Shown one piece after another: positions 6,650 to 12,371 of a stretch of 13,424 nucleotides of DNA. The DNA comes from an uncultured Collinsella sp. (GTDB taxonomy: Bacteria; Actinomycetota; Coriobacteriia; Coriobacteriales; Coriobacteriaceae). A program made the position numbers and the translations under genes. Below the pieces are notes generated by a model, which was not told the DNA's origin, did not search any database, and saw only the letters and a program-made list of their open reading frames with translations. The stretch covers positions 1-13,424 of the forward strand of contig CAKUEZ010000057.1 of assembly GCA_934646965.1 (NCBI GenBank), given 5' to 3'. How positions within the stretch are numbered: the stretch's first letter is position 1; every line of letters begins with the position of its first letter.

Positions 6650-7603
6650 CTACTCGCCGCGCACGCGACGCGCGATGCGATCGGAAAGCGAGGCTTTCTC
6701 GGCGCGGTTCTTGCCCCAAAACGCGCAGGCCACCATGCCGGGGCCCACGTGCGAGCCGATGGTGGGACCTACGGAGCTGCGGATGATCGTGACGTCGGCG
6801 CAACCTTCCTCCTTGCGGATGGCGGCCTCGAGCCAATCGCCGTCCTTCTCGGCGTCGGCCGTCATGATGGCGATGGGCATGGTGCGATCGGGCACATAGT
6901 TCTCGCGGAACGACTTGAGGATGGACTTGAGTGCCTTCTTGCGGCCGCGGTTGACACCGATCAGTGACAGGGAACCAGCCAAGTCGTAGGAGAGTTCGGG
7001 CTTAACGTCGAGCTTTGCCGTGAGCTGCGCCGCCGCGGGCGGAATGCGGCCGCCGGCAGCCAGCGCGTCAAAGCTCTCGAGCGTAAAGTAGCCGTGGACG
7101 TAGGTCTTGGCCTCGTTTGCCCAGTCGACCAGCTGCTTGGCGGTCAGACCCGCCGAGCGCTGACGGACGGCCTCGAGCGCCAGGAGCTCGCCGGTCGCGC
7201 AGGGCAGGGCGTTGTCCACCACGTACAGCTCAAAGTTGGGATACTCGGCGCGCACGGCATCTGCCGCCTGGCACGCGGAGTTGTAGCTCGACGACAGCGC
7301 CGAGGTAAAGCACAGGTAGACCGTGGGTGTGCCCTCTTTGGCGCACTCGGTAAAGAACTCGATATAGCGACCAAGCGACACAGCCGAGGTGGACACGCGG
7401 GCGCCGGCGCGCATGCGGTCGTAGAACTCCTTGGGCGTGATGCTCGACCAGATGTCGTCCGTGCGCTCCTCGCCATCGATGATGAAGGGGAAGCCCAGGA
7501 TATCGACATCGAGGTTCGCGGCGACCTCGGGGCTAAAGTCGCAGCAGGTATCGACGACGATGCGGCAGCGGTCAGAATGGCCAGCGGATGCAGCCTTGTC
7601 CAT
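6650..7603 (-). CDS. DegV family fatty-acid-binding protein
   Basis: A cytosolic lipid-binding protein of the DegV/FakB type. Known members present a bound fatty acid to a FakA-like kinase for acyl-phosphate synthesis; no fakA gene is in this window. The 317-residue sequence shows the N-terminal IVVDTCCDFSPE, the ligand-pocket motif STSAVS (71-76, in place of the common TSQPS), the CFTSALSSSYNSA loop, GRIPPAAA, and the C-terminal HVGPG (His about 285) that contacts the carboxylate in characterised FakB proteins. The ATG at 7603 is preferred over an adjoining TTG (7606) because AAGGAG sits eight bases upstream. Its ribosome-binding site lies only a few bases past the T run of the hpf terminator. 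The next gene starts about 98 bases downstream with no convincing terminator between, so they may be co-transcribed. Confidence 0.88.
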   Translation of the reverse strand: MDKAASAGHSDRCRIVVDTCCDFSPEVAANLDVDILGFPFIIDGEERTDDIWSSITPKEFYDRMRAGARVSTSAVSLGRYIEFFTECAKEGTPTVYLCFTSALSSSYNSACQAADAVRAEYPNFELYVVDNALPCATGELLALEAVRQRSAGLTAKQLVDWANEAKTYVHGYFTLESFDALAAGGRIPPAAAQLTAKLDVKPELSYDLAGSLSLIGVNRGRKKALKSILKSFRENYVPDRTMPIAIMTADAEKDGDWLEAAIRKEEGCADVTIIRSSVGPTIGSHVGPGMVACAFWGKNRAEKASLSDRIARRVRGE

Positions 7604-7626
7604 CAAAGCGACTCCTTACGTAAAAA

Positions 7627-7653
7627 GGCGGCCACCCGCATGGGATGGCCGCC
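7627..7653 (-). terminator. Intrinsic terminator between hpf and degV
   Basis: Arms GGCGGCCA and TGGCCGCC (7627-7634, 7646-7653) extend inward through CCC/GGG with one bulged base. On the minus strand the stem is followed by TTTTT (7626-7622). The degV ribosome-binding site starts only about four bases after the T run. Confidence 0.88.
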
Positions 7654-7656
7654 AGC

Positions 7657-7678
7657 CGTTAACTCATGCAAGTTAACG
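7657..7678 (-). other. Inverted repeat between the hpf stop and its terminator
   Basis: Perfect 8-bp arms CGTTAACT (7657-7664) and AGTTAACG (7671-7678) with a 6-base centre, starting 4 bases after the hpf stop codon. It could be an operator for a degV promoter or an extra hairpin stabilising the hpf mRNA end. Confidence 0.5.
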
Positions 7679-7682
7679 TATT

Positions 7683-8267
7683 TTACTCGTCAAGCGTTTC
7701 GATACGGGGCTTGATGATGCCATATCCACCATTCTTACGGTGATACACCACATTGATGAGGCCCGTCGTCGCATTCTCGAACACGTAGAAGTCGTGGCCC
7801 AGCAGATCGGTCTGCACCAGCGCCTGCTCCTCAGTCATCGGGGTGACGTCGATGACCTTCTCGCGGACGAGCAGGTCGTCGTCCTCCTCGGGCAGCAGCA
7901 GGTCGGCCAGATCGTCGACACGCTCAACCGGCGCGACGTCCGCGGCGCTGGCGCCACCCTGACGGTTGTCCACGACCTTGGTCTTGAACTTGCGCAGCTG
8001 GCGGGTGACCTTATCGGCGGAAAGATCGATGGCGGCGTACATATCGGCACCGTGCTCGGCGACACGAATCACGGAACCGCGGGCGCGAACCGTGACCTCG
8101 ACGATTGCCGGGTTGGGGTTCGAGGGGTTCTTCTCATAGCGAAGTACAACGTCGACCGTCATGGGCTCGATATCGAAAACCTTGAGCGCCTCGCCGATCT
8201 TCTCATCCACATGCGCACGCAGAGCATCGGTTACCGTCGTCTTGCGTCCAGAAACCTTGATATCCAT
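7683..8267 (-). CDS. hpf: Ribosome hibernation promoting factor, long form
   Basis: Binds the 30S decoding region and joins 70S ribosomes into inactive 100S dimers in resting cells. The 194-residue length is that of the long form. Residues 1-100 are the S30AE domain (MDIKVSGRKTTVTDALRAHVDEKIGEALKVF, then IVEVTVRARGSVIRVAEHGADMYAAIDLSADKVTRQLRKFK). An acidic linker follows, then the C-terminal dimerisation domain (about 136-194; EEQALVQTDLLGHDFYVFEN, INVVYHRKNGGYGIIKP). The ATG at 8267 is used because family members begin MDIxVxGR and GGAG is six bases upstream; an in-frame extension of 20 residues is rejected. It has its own upstream region of about 220 bases and a terminator at 7627-7653. 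Confidence 0.95.
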   Translation of the reverse strand: MDIKVSGRKTTVTDALRAHVDEKIGEALKVFDIEPMTVDVVLRYEKNPSNPNPAIVEVTVRARGSVIRVAEHGADMYAAIDLSADKVTRQLRKFKTKVVDNRQGGASAADVAPVERVDDLADLLLPEEDDDLLVREKVIDVTPMTEEQALVQTDLLGHDFYVFENATTGLINVVYHRKNGGYGIIKPRIETLDE

Positions 8268-8309
8268 ACGTGGCTCCAATCTGCCTCGGGGACTTACTGT
8301 ACTGGCTAT

Positions 8310-8335
8310 GTACCCATTGCCGTGCATTTAATCAC
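8310..8335 (-). promoter_or_regulatory. Possible stress-sigma-type hpf promoter
   Basis: The minus-strand elements GTGATT (8335-8330) and GGGTAC (8315-8310), 14 bases apart, resemble the SigB-type pattern GTTTaa-N12-15-GGGTAt. hpf of Bacillus subtilis is SigB-controlled, but whether this organism has an equivalent sigma factor is unknown. No better vegetative promoter was found in the region. Confidence 0.2.
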
Positions 8336-8388
8336 GCGGATTCTCAAAGACCCGAATAACGATTGCTTTGTACCGCATACCGAAGTCT

Positions 8389-8412
8389 CGCACTTTTCCA
8401 TGGCAAAGTGCG
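8389..8412. promoter_or_regulatory. 24-bp near-perfect palindrome upstream of hpf
   Basis: The left half is CGCACTTTTCCA and the right half, read on the other strand, is CGCACTTTGCCA: 11 of 12 positions match, with CCATGG at the centre. It lies about 122 bases upstream of the hpf start in a 317-base stretch (8268-8584) with no gene. Its size and symmetry suit a dimeric repressor or activator. No T run follows on either strand, which argues against a terminator. Confidence 0.55.
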
Positions 8413-8489
8413 CTATGGGAGGGCGCTGGCGACTTTGTATTTGGTCCCGAAAATTGGCTTTGACCTGCTGGTTTTATGGAAATGAAAAA

Positions 8490-8518
8490 GCCGGGCTCCC
8501 CTGGTGGAGAAGCCCGGC
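8490..8518 (-). terminator. Intrinsic terminator of the solute-binding lipoprotein gene
   Basis: Arms GCCGGGCT and AGCCCGGC (8490-8497, 8511-8518) form the stem, with extra pairing possible in the loop; TTTTT follows on the minus strand. It lies 67 bases past the stop at 8585. Confidence 0.9.
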
Positions 8519-8584
8519 AATGCGTGTTGAAACCGTGAAGAGGTGTCCTTTCCAGCGTATAGGAGACACCACCCCTAGCAATAA

Positions 8585-9592
8585 CTAGCTGTTAAGCTTG
8601 TTAATGTCGTCGTCGGTGATGGTGCCCTCCTGGCTGGACGATTTGTCCTCGGAGGATGTACCCTCGCGGCCCGAATCGGAGGATTCATCGCCGGAAGACA
8701 CGGTCTCGCTGGATCCAGAGCCAGCCGACTGCACGCTGGCGCCCGAAACCGTCTTGGCGGTGAGGTCATAGGGCATCGTGCCATACCAGACAGAGTGAAC
8801 CGCCTCGAGCGTACCATCGGCAGTAATACCGTCGAGGGCATCGCTCACGGCGCGGCACAGCTCGTCGTTGGCCGCGAGGCCTGCGACACCGAGCGTCGAG
8901 GGCGTCTCGAGAGCGCCGACGTAGGAGACCTGGCTCATCAGGCGCGCAAGGTAGCCGCCAGCCGTGGAGTCGCAGATCACGTAATCGACCTCGCCGGACT
9001 CGAGCGCCTCAAAGCACTCGTTGATGTTGGAGAAGGTCTTTTGATTGGCAGTAATGCTCTGCTTGGCAAGTGCCTCCTGCGAGGCCGAGGAAGTCTGAAC
9101 GCCCAGGGTGGCTGTGTTAAGCGTTTCGGTGGAAACGCTCAGCGACTCGCCGTCGCTGGTCTTTCCGAACACGGCGGCAGCGTCATACAGGCAGGTGCCA
9201 AGCGTGCTGACGTCGCCGTCCGTGGAGCTGACGTCACCGATGAAGATATCGGCCTTTTTATCGCCGAGCGCGGAACCGGCAGAGGACGCATCGACGAAGG
9301 CGACCTTGAGACCCATGCGGCTTGCAAGGGCGCGAGCGGCATCGACCGCGTAACCCGTGAGCTCACCGTCGGCGCCCTGCATGGCCTGCGGGGCATCGGA
9401 GGTGTCGAGGGCGACCGTCAGGGTACCGGGAGTGACCAGGGCATCATCCGACACCGTGGGGGCGACGGCATCGTGCTCGATCTGGTCAATCGTGGGCGTC
9501 GTGAACGTGGACAGTGGATTGAACGCGCATCCGCTCAGGCCCAATACGGCGATGACCGCCGCAGTCCCAGCGCCTAACCGAGCCGCGTGCAT
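8585..9592 (-). CDS. Solute-binding lipoprotein (SBP_bac_3-like)
   Basis: An extracytoplasmic binding protein, probably for an amino acid or similar polar solute. From the chosen start the 335-residue protein has a lipoprotein signal: basic MHAARLG, a hydrophobic run, then the lipobox LSGC with Cys22. Residues about 50-265 match the family 3 binding-protein pattern (GTLTVALDTSDAPQAMQG, GELTGYAVDAARALASRMGLKVAFVD, KKADIFIGDVSST, AVSDALDGITADGTLEAVHSVWYG). About 275-335 is a Ser/Glu/Asp-rich low-complexity tail. No permease or ATPase is adjacent, so it is an orphan: it could serve a distant ABC transporter or act as a sensor. The ATG at 9592 has GAGGGG about eight bases upstream and gives a proper signal peptide. 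The frame stays open far upstream, so a longer protein cannot be excluded. Confidence 0.82.
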   Translation of the reverse strand: MHAARLGAGTAAVIAVLGLSGCAFNPLSTFTTPTIDQIEHDAVAPTVSDDALVTPGTLTVALDTSDAPQAMQGADGELTGYAVDAARALASRMGLKVAFVDASSAGSALGDKKADIFIGDVSSTDGDVSTLGTCLYDAAAVFGKTSDGESLSVSTETLNTATLGVQTSSASQEALAKQSITANQKTFSNINECFEALESGEVDYVICDSTAGGYLARLMSQVSYVGALETPSTLGVAGLAANDELCRAVSDALDGITADGTLEAVHSVWYGTMPYDLTAKTVSGASVQSAGSGSSETVSSGDESSDSGREGTSSEDKSSSQEGTITDDDINKLNS

Positions 9593-9941
9593 CAAGCTGC
9601 CCCTCATCATGTCCACTACCCTGCCTTCTGAGTCGTATACGATCCGTGCGTTGCGCGGAATATCGGGTTGTTCCCACCAGCTGACCTGGTATTTGACCCC
9701 ACACTTGCGCACCGGGGTGTTTGCTCGGGAGGCCGCAGCCACCTTCACGACTGGCCCGCTCGCCCGCGAGGCGGTATTGCCCCAAAGAAAGTAGAACGGA
9801 CGGTACGGCTTACATCTAGGACGCGCCATGATCGCGCCGCGCGTACGCGGTCGCTTACGTGGATCCCTTTGACCGCGTCTGTCTTGGACTAGGATGGACA
9901 TTTCGTCCGTCCGCAACCACAGCCTGGCAGGAACGTAGCGC
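9593..9941 (-). other. Long leader, open in frame with the lipoprotein gene
   Basis: Between the promoter at 9942-9970 and the lipoprotein start lie about 350 bases with no separate gene that I can support. The frame of the lipoprotein stays open throughout, with possible ATG starts at 9901, 9829 and 9610. The stretch before the signal peptide reads protein-like (for example VSWWEQPDIPRNARIVYDSE). None of these starts has a good Shine-Dalgarno sequence, and an 80-residue extension would bury the signal peptide. It is either a long 5' leader or an unrecognised N-terminal coding segment. Confidence 0.4.
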
Positions 9942-9970
9942 ATTATAGCTAAGTTCAAGCTAAAGTTTAA
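9942..9970 (-). promoter_or_regulatory. Promoter upstream of the lipoprotein gene
   Basis: A consensus -10, TATAAT (9947-9942), stands 17 bases from TTAAAC (9970-9965) on the minus strand, in locally AT-rich DNA. The predicted start is near 9935, giving a leader of about 340 bases to the ATG at 9592. This is the best vegetative-type promoter in the window. Confidence 0.65.
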
Positions 9971-10042
9971 GGTTAGGGGCGCCATTCGCACCGTGAGCAC
10001 AGATTTTGCAGGTTGAAATGGGCTATTCGTGCCCCCATGAAG

Positions 10043-10090
10043 CCCGGAGCTCCCCTGCGGGGAGCTCCGGGGCACCCGTCTTAGGGTGCC
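10043..10090. repeat. Two tandem GC-rich hairpins
   Basis: The first has perfect 13-bp arms CCCGGAGCTCCCC and GGGGAGCTCCGGG (10043-10055, 10059-10071) with a 3-base loop. The second has 7-bp arms GGCACCC and GGGTGCC (10071-10077, 10084-10090) with a 6-base loop. They share one base and abut the inverted-repeat element. Neither is followed by a T run on either strand, so simple intrinsic termination is unlikely, though they may end or protect the upstream transcript. Confidence 0.7.
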
Positions 10091-10311
10091 GTGGCCAAAA
10101 AATAGCAAATATGAGTACTGTTACCAATTTAGTCGCAGCGTTTTTCAACCTCACGAGCAGGTTTCGATCTCAATTCGCCCTGCTTAGCGTCTAGATACTC
10201 CACATTTGTTTATTATCTTCTTACTTTTTGGCGGTTCCGCGTCCAAAATTCCTTGATTTTGCTGCTACTAATTTAGTGACAGTACTCATATTTGCCATTT
10301 TTTGGCCAGGG
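10089..10311. repeat. 223-bp element with 51-bp imperfect terminal inverted repeats
   Basis: Positions 10089-10139 and the reverse complement of 10261-10311 match at 45 of 51 bases. Unbroken runs include GCAAATATGAGTACTGT (17) and TGGCCAAAAAAT (12). The 121-base centre is AT-rich and has a small inverted repeat (AGCAGG at 10156-10161, CCTGCT at 10179-10184) but no supported gene. The arrangement resembles a MITE or a degenerate mobile-element remnant; no target-site duplication was evident at the edges. A paired regulatory site or a long-stem RNA are alternatives. Confidence 0.7.
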
Positions 10312-10343
10312 CATATAAGTAACCCCCTGTATTCAAAGCAAAA

Positions 10344-11453
10344 TCAGGCAGGTTTAAGCCCAAAACACGCCCGTAGCGTGTTAAGCAACGCCTCTTGCTT
10401 CTTCCTGCGGGCGTCGACCCGGTTCCGGTACCGCTTTCGCATGCGTTGATGGATGCGCCATGCGAGTGCTTCCATTGCTTCCATGTCGCAAAGCATCTCG
10501 TTGTTGACCGTCGCGACCTCGATTCCCATAGTAATCAAGCCTGTGTTACGTTTTTCGTCGTGGATACGTCCCCTCCGGGAGGAATGGCCCAGCTCACCGT
10601 TGTATTCCAGGTCAAACCGGGCCGCTTCCTGATACGCATCGCAAATTGCATGAGGCATCCCCGAGATTGCCTGCGCACGGTCGTCGAACTCGATCTTGTA
10701 GTCGGTCTTAAAGGGACCGCAGGCAAATCCGCCATAGGAAAACGGAAGTGAAAACAGAGCGAGCATGATGCATTCCATGGGTGAGCGCAAGTTTTCTGAC
10801 AAGTAGGGACACAGACGCTGCAGCTGTTTGGCAGCGCTTCCCCTGCATACCGCGAGGTAATCCGCCAGCCGCTCGGGCGTCAGTACCGGCTCGACCTCAA
10901 AGTAGCCCACGTCTGCCGGTTGGTCCTTGTCCTTTGCAAGTTTGTTCGCAACAGGCGAGGTGTAGGGAGGCAGAAACTTTCCGCGATCGCTCAGCGAAAT
11001 CTTGGAGCACAGTTCTTGGGCCAGGGCAAATGCTTGGATGCAGCCAACCTCGCGTGTAACGGCAACGCAAAGAGCCTCGGGAGACAGGCTGTATACCCCC
11101 GGCTCCACCTCTAGAATCGAGCCGACAGGCAATCCGGAGCACACGGACCAGCTCGCGCCGGGAATGCGACGGCGCTGCACTGCAGACCCCACTAGCAGAC
11201 ACAAGTCTTCTTGCACCTCGCCGCTTTTGGCTCCAATTCGCACCAGATCGGGAAGGTTGATATCCTCGGCCGAAGGCGATGATGCACACAGCACACGGCG
11301 CTCCTCCTCGAGCTCGAGGTCCTTCCAACCGATGTAGCCCATCTGCCGGCGCTCGGCGCGCATCATGCGCAACGCCGAGGCGCCCGTCAGGATTACGGAA
11401 GCCGCGAGCTGTTTGCCTGTCGGCAGGCCGCGCTGGTTGATTTTAACCGCCAC
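10344..11453 (-). CDS. Unrecognised protein with nuclease-like C-terminal motif
   Basis: A roughly 369-residue protein not assignable to a named family. The first half has an LExxxGVYSLSPE-type segment (ILEVEPGVYSLSPEALCVAVTREVG) and VGCIQAFALAQELCSKISL, reminiscent of AbiEi-like or Coriobacteriia-specific proteins recalled from memory. The C-terminal part (about 275-330) has FDLEYNGELGH, then DEKRNTGLITMGIEVATVN: an acidic D-x-E followed by H and D-x-x-R, the layout of DUF559/Vsr-like PD-(D/E)XK nuclease folds. A very basic end follows (RMRKRYRNRVDARRKK). The GTG at 11453 is chosen because GGGGTGG precedes it; a TTG at 11471 would overlap comF, and an ATG at 11366 lacks a ribosome-binding site. 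It starts 11 bases after the comF stop, so it is probably co-transcribed. A nucleic-acid-processing or defence role is inference. Confidence 0.75.
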   Translation of the reverse strand: MAVKINQRGLPTGKQLAASVILTGASALRMMRAERRQMGYIGWKDLELEEERRVLCASSPSAEDINLPDLVRIGAKSGEVQEDLCLLVGSAVQRRRIPGASWSVCSGLPVGSILEVEPGVYSLSPEALCVAVTREVGCIQAFALAQELCSKISLSDRGKFLPPYTSPVANKLAKDKDQPADVGYFEVEPVLTPERLADYLAVCRGSAAKQLQRLCPYLSENLRSPMECIMLALFSLPFSYGGFACGPFKTDYKIEFDDRAQAISGMPHAICDAYQEAARFDLEYNGELGHSSRRGRIHDEKRNTGLITMGIEVATVNNEMLCDMEAMEALAWRIHQRMRKRYRNRVDARRKKQEALLNTLRACFGLKPA

Positions 11454-11464
11454 ATGAACCACCC

Positions 11465-12271
11465 CTACCAAACACGTGCGATAGCGAGGCCGTCTACGGC
11501 TACGGCGCCGGCGCGCTTAAGCTCCGCCGCAGCCGCTGCCATGGTCGCGCCCGTGGTGATGACGTCGTCGATGAGCAGTAGGCGACGGCCCCGCACGTCC
11601 TCGACCGTCTCGTACATGCCTCGGGCGCGCTCGCGGCGCTCGTCACGACCGAGTTCGCGCTGGTCGCCATGGCCATATTTGACGAGGGCATCGAGCAGGG
11701 AAACACCGGACAACTCGCAAAATGGGCGCGCAATGGCTTCCATATGATCGAAGCCGCGCCGCCGAAACGCCGCCGCCGTCGCAGGCACAAACACCACCGC
11801 ATCGGCGCCAGACAACACACCGCCGTAGCGATCGGGTGCCGCGGCCTGGGCATGTAAGGCGGTGTCGTATAGCAGCTCTGCCAGATACGGCGCCAGGCGT
11901 CGCTCGCCCGCGTCTTTGTACGCTTTAATGATCCGCGGCAGCGGATGCGTGTAAACAGCACACGCCAGGCAGCGATCGAGCGCCTCGGCCATTGCCGAGG
12001 ACGCGCCCTCGACCGAGCACTCGGTGCACAGCAAGTCTCCAAACGGAGCGCCACATCGGGTGCAACTGTGACATGGGTCGATAAGCGTAAGTGCGGCCAA
12101 GCAATCTTGGCAAATTAGCGCACCGGCGCGCTCGCAGCCAGCACAGCGCGTGGGCGACAACGCTTCGAGCGCCTCGTGGGCCGCGCGCTCGGCGAACGGT
12201 CGCAATCTGTCCGCAAGCGGCAGGTAAGCACCACCTTGCAGGCGGTCCAAAACAGTTACATAGCTCTTCAT
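11465..12271 (-). CDS. comF: ComF family phosphoribosyltransferase-like protein
   Basis: ComF proteins carry a zinc-ribbon N-terminus and a phosphoribosyltransferase fold and help bring transforming DNA into the cytosol in competent bacteria. Many non-competent species also keep a homologue. In this 268-residue protein, Cys pairs CAGC (43, 46) and CQDC (54, 57) with further Cys at 67, 70, 73, 82 and 85 form the zinc-binding part. The PRPP-binding loop is LLLIDDVITTGAT (231-243), preceded by the usual FRRRGFDHMEAIARPF. The ATG at 12271 is preferred over an upstream in-frame GTG because GGGAGGG lies eight bases before it. That ribosome-binding site can pair with an upstream arm (12277-12308). 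A gene with a nuclease-like motif follows closely. No other competence genes are present here. Confidence 0.9.
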   Translation of the reverse strand: MKSYVTVLDRLQGGAYLPLADRLRPFAERAAHEALEALSPTRCAGCERAGALICQDCLAALTLIDPCHSCTRCGAPFGDLLCTECSVEGASSAMAEALDRCLACAVYTHPLPRIIKAYKDAGERRLAPYLAELLYDTALHAQAAAPDRYGGVLSGADAVVFVPATAAAFRRRGFDHMEAIARPFCELSGVSLLDALVKYGHGDQRELGRDERRERARGMYETVEDVRGRRLLLIDDVITTGATMAAAAAELKRAGAVAVDGLAIARVW

Positions 12272-12276
12272 GACAC

Positions 12277-12308
12277 AACCCTCCCTACGCACGAGCGCGG
12301 GGAGGGTT
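12277..12308 (-). promoter_or_regulatory. Hairpin covering the comF Shine-Dalgarno site
   Basis: In the comF leader, AACCCTCCC (12308-12300 on the minus strand) is exactly complementary to GGGAGGGTT (12285-12277), with a 14-base loop. The second arm contains the GGGAGGG ribosome-binding site. The fold would therefore hide the site and limit translation initiation. Confidence 0.6.
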
Positions 12309-12321
12309 GCCGATCAGCGAT

Positions 12322-12327
12322 ATAGTA
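12322..12327 (-). promoter_or_regulatory. Candidate comF -10 element
   Basis: TACTAT on the minus strand, about 55 bases upstream of the comF ATG, is a reasonable -10. No good -35 is seen 16-18 bases upstream, where the spacer is filled by a small GC hairpin (12329-12344). Confidence 0.35.
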
Positions 12328-12328
12328 C

Positions 12329-12344
12329 CCCGGAGCTTTCCGGG
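12329..12344 (-). other. Small GC hairpin after the PSP1/RicT-like gene
   Basis: 6-bp arms CCCGGA and TCCGGG with a 4-base loop, 28 bases past the stop at 12372. No T run follows, so it is at best a weak terminator; comF may be partly fed by read-through. Confidence 0.35.
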
Positions 12345-12371
12345 CTAGACGAGCAAAACCGCGTGCGGGCG

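Noticed and set aside
5481..6899. 472-codon open frame on the plus strand
   Set aside because: A shadow of the GC-rich dehydrogenase gene; its Val/Ala-rich start is simply the antisense of the His/Cys repeats.
8268..8327. 20-residue N-terminal extension of HPF
   Set aside because: Family proteins start MDIxVxGR, which here follows a ribosome-binding site; the extension reads as non-coding leader.
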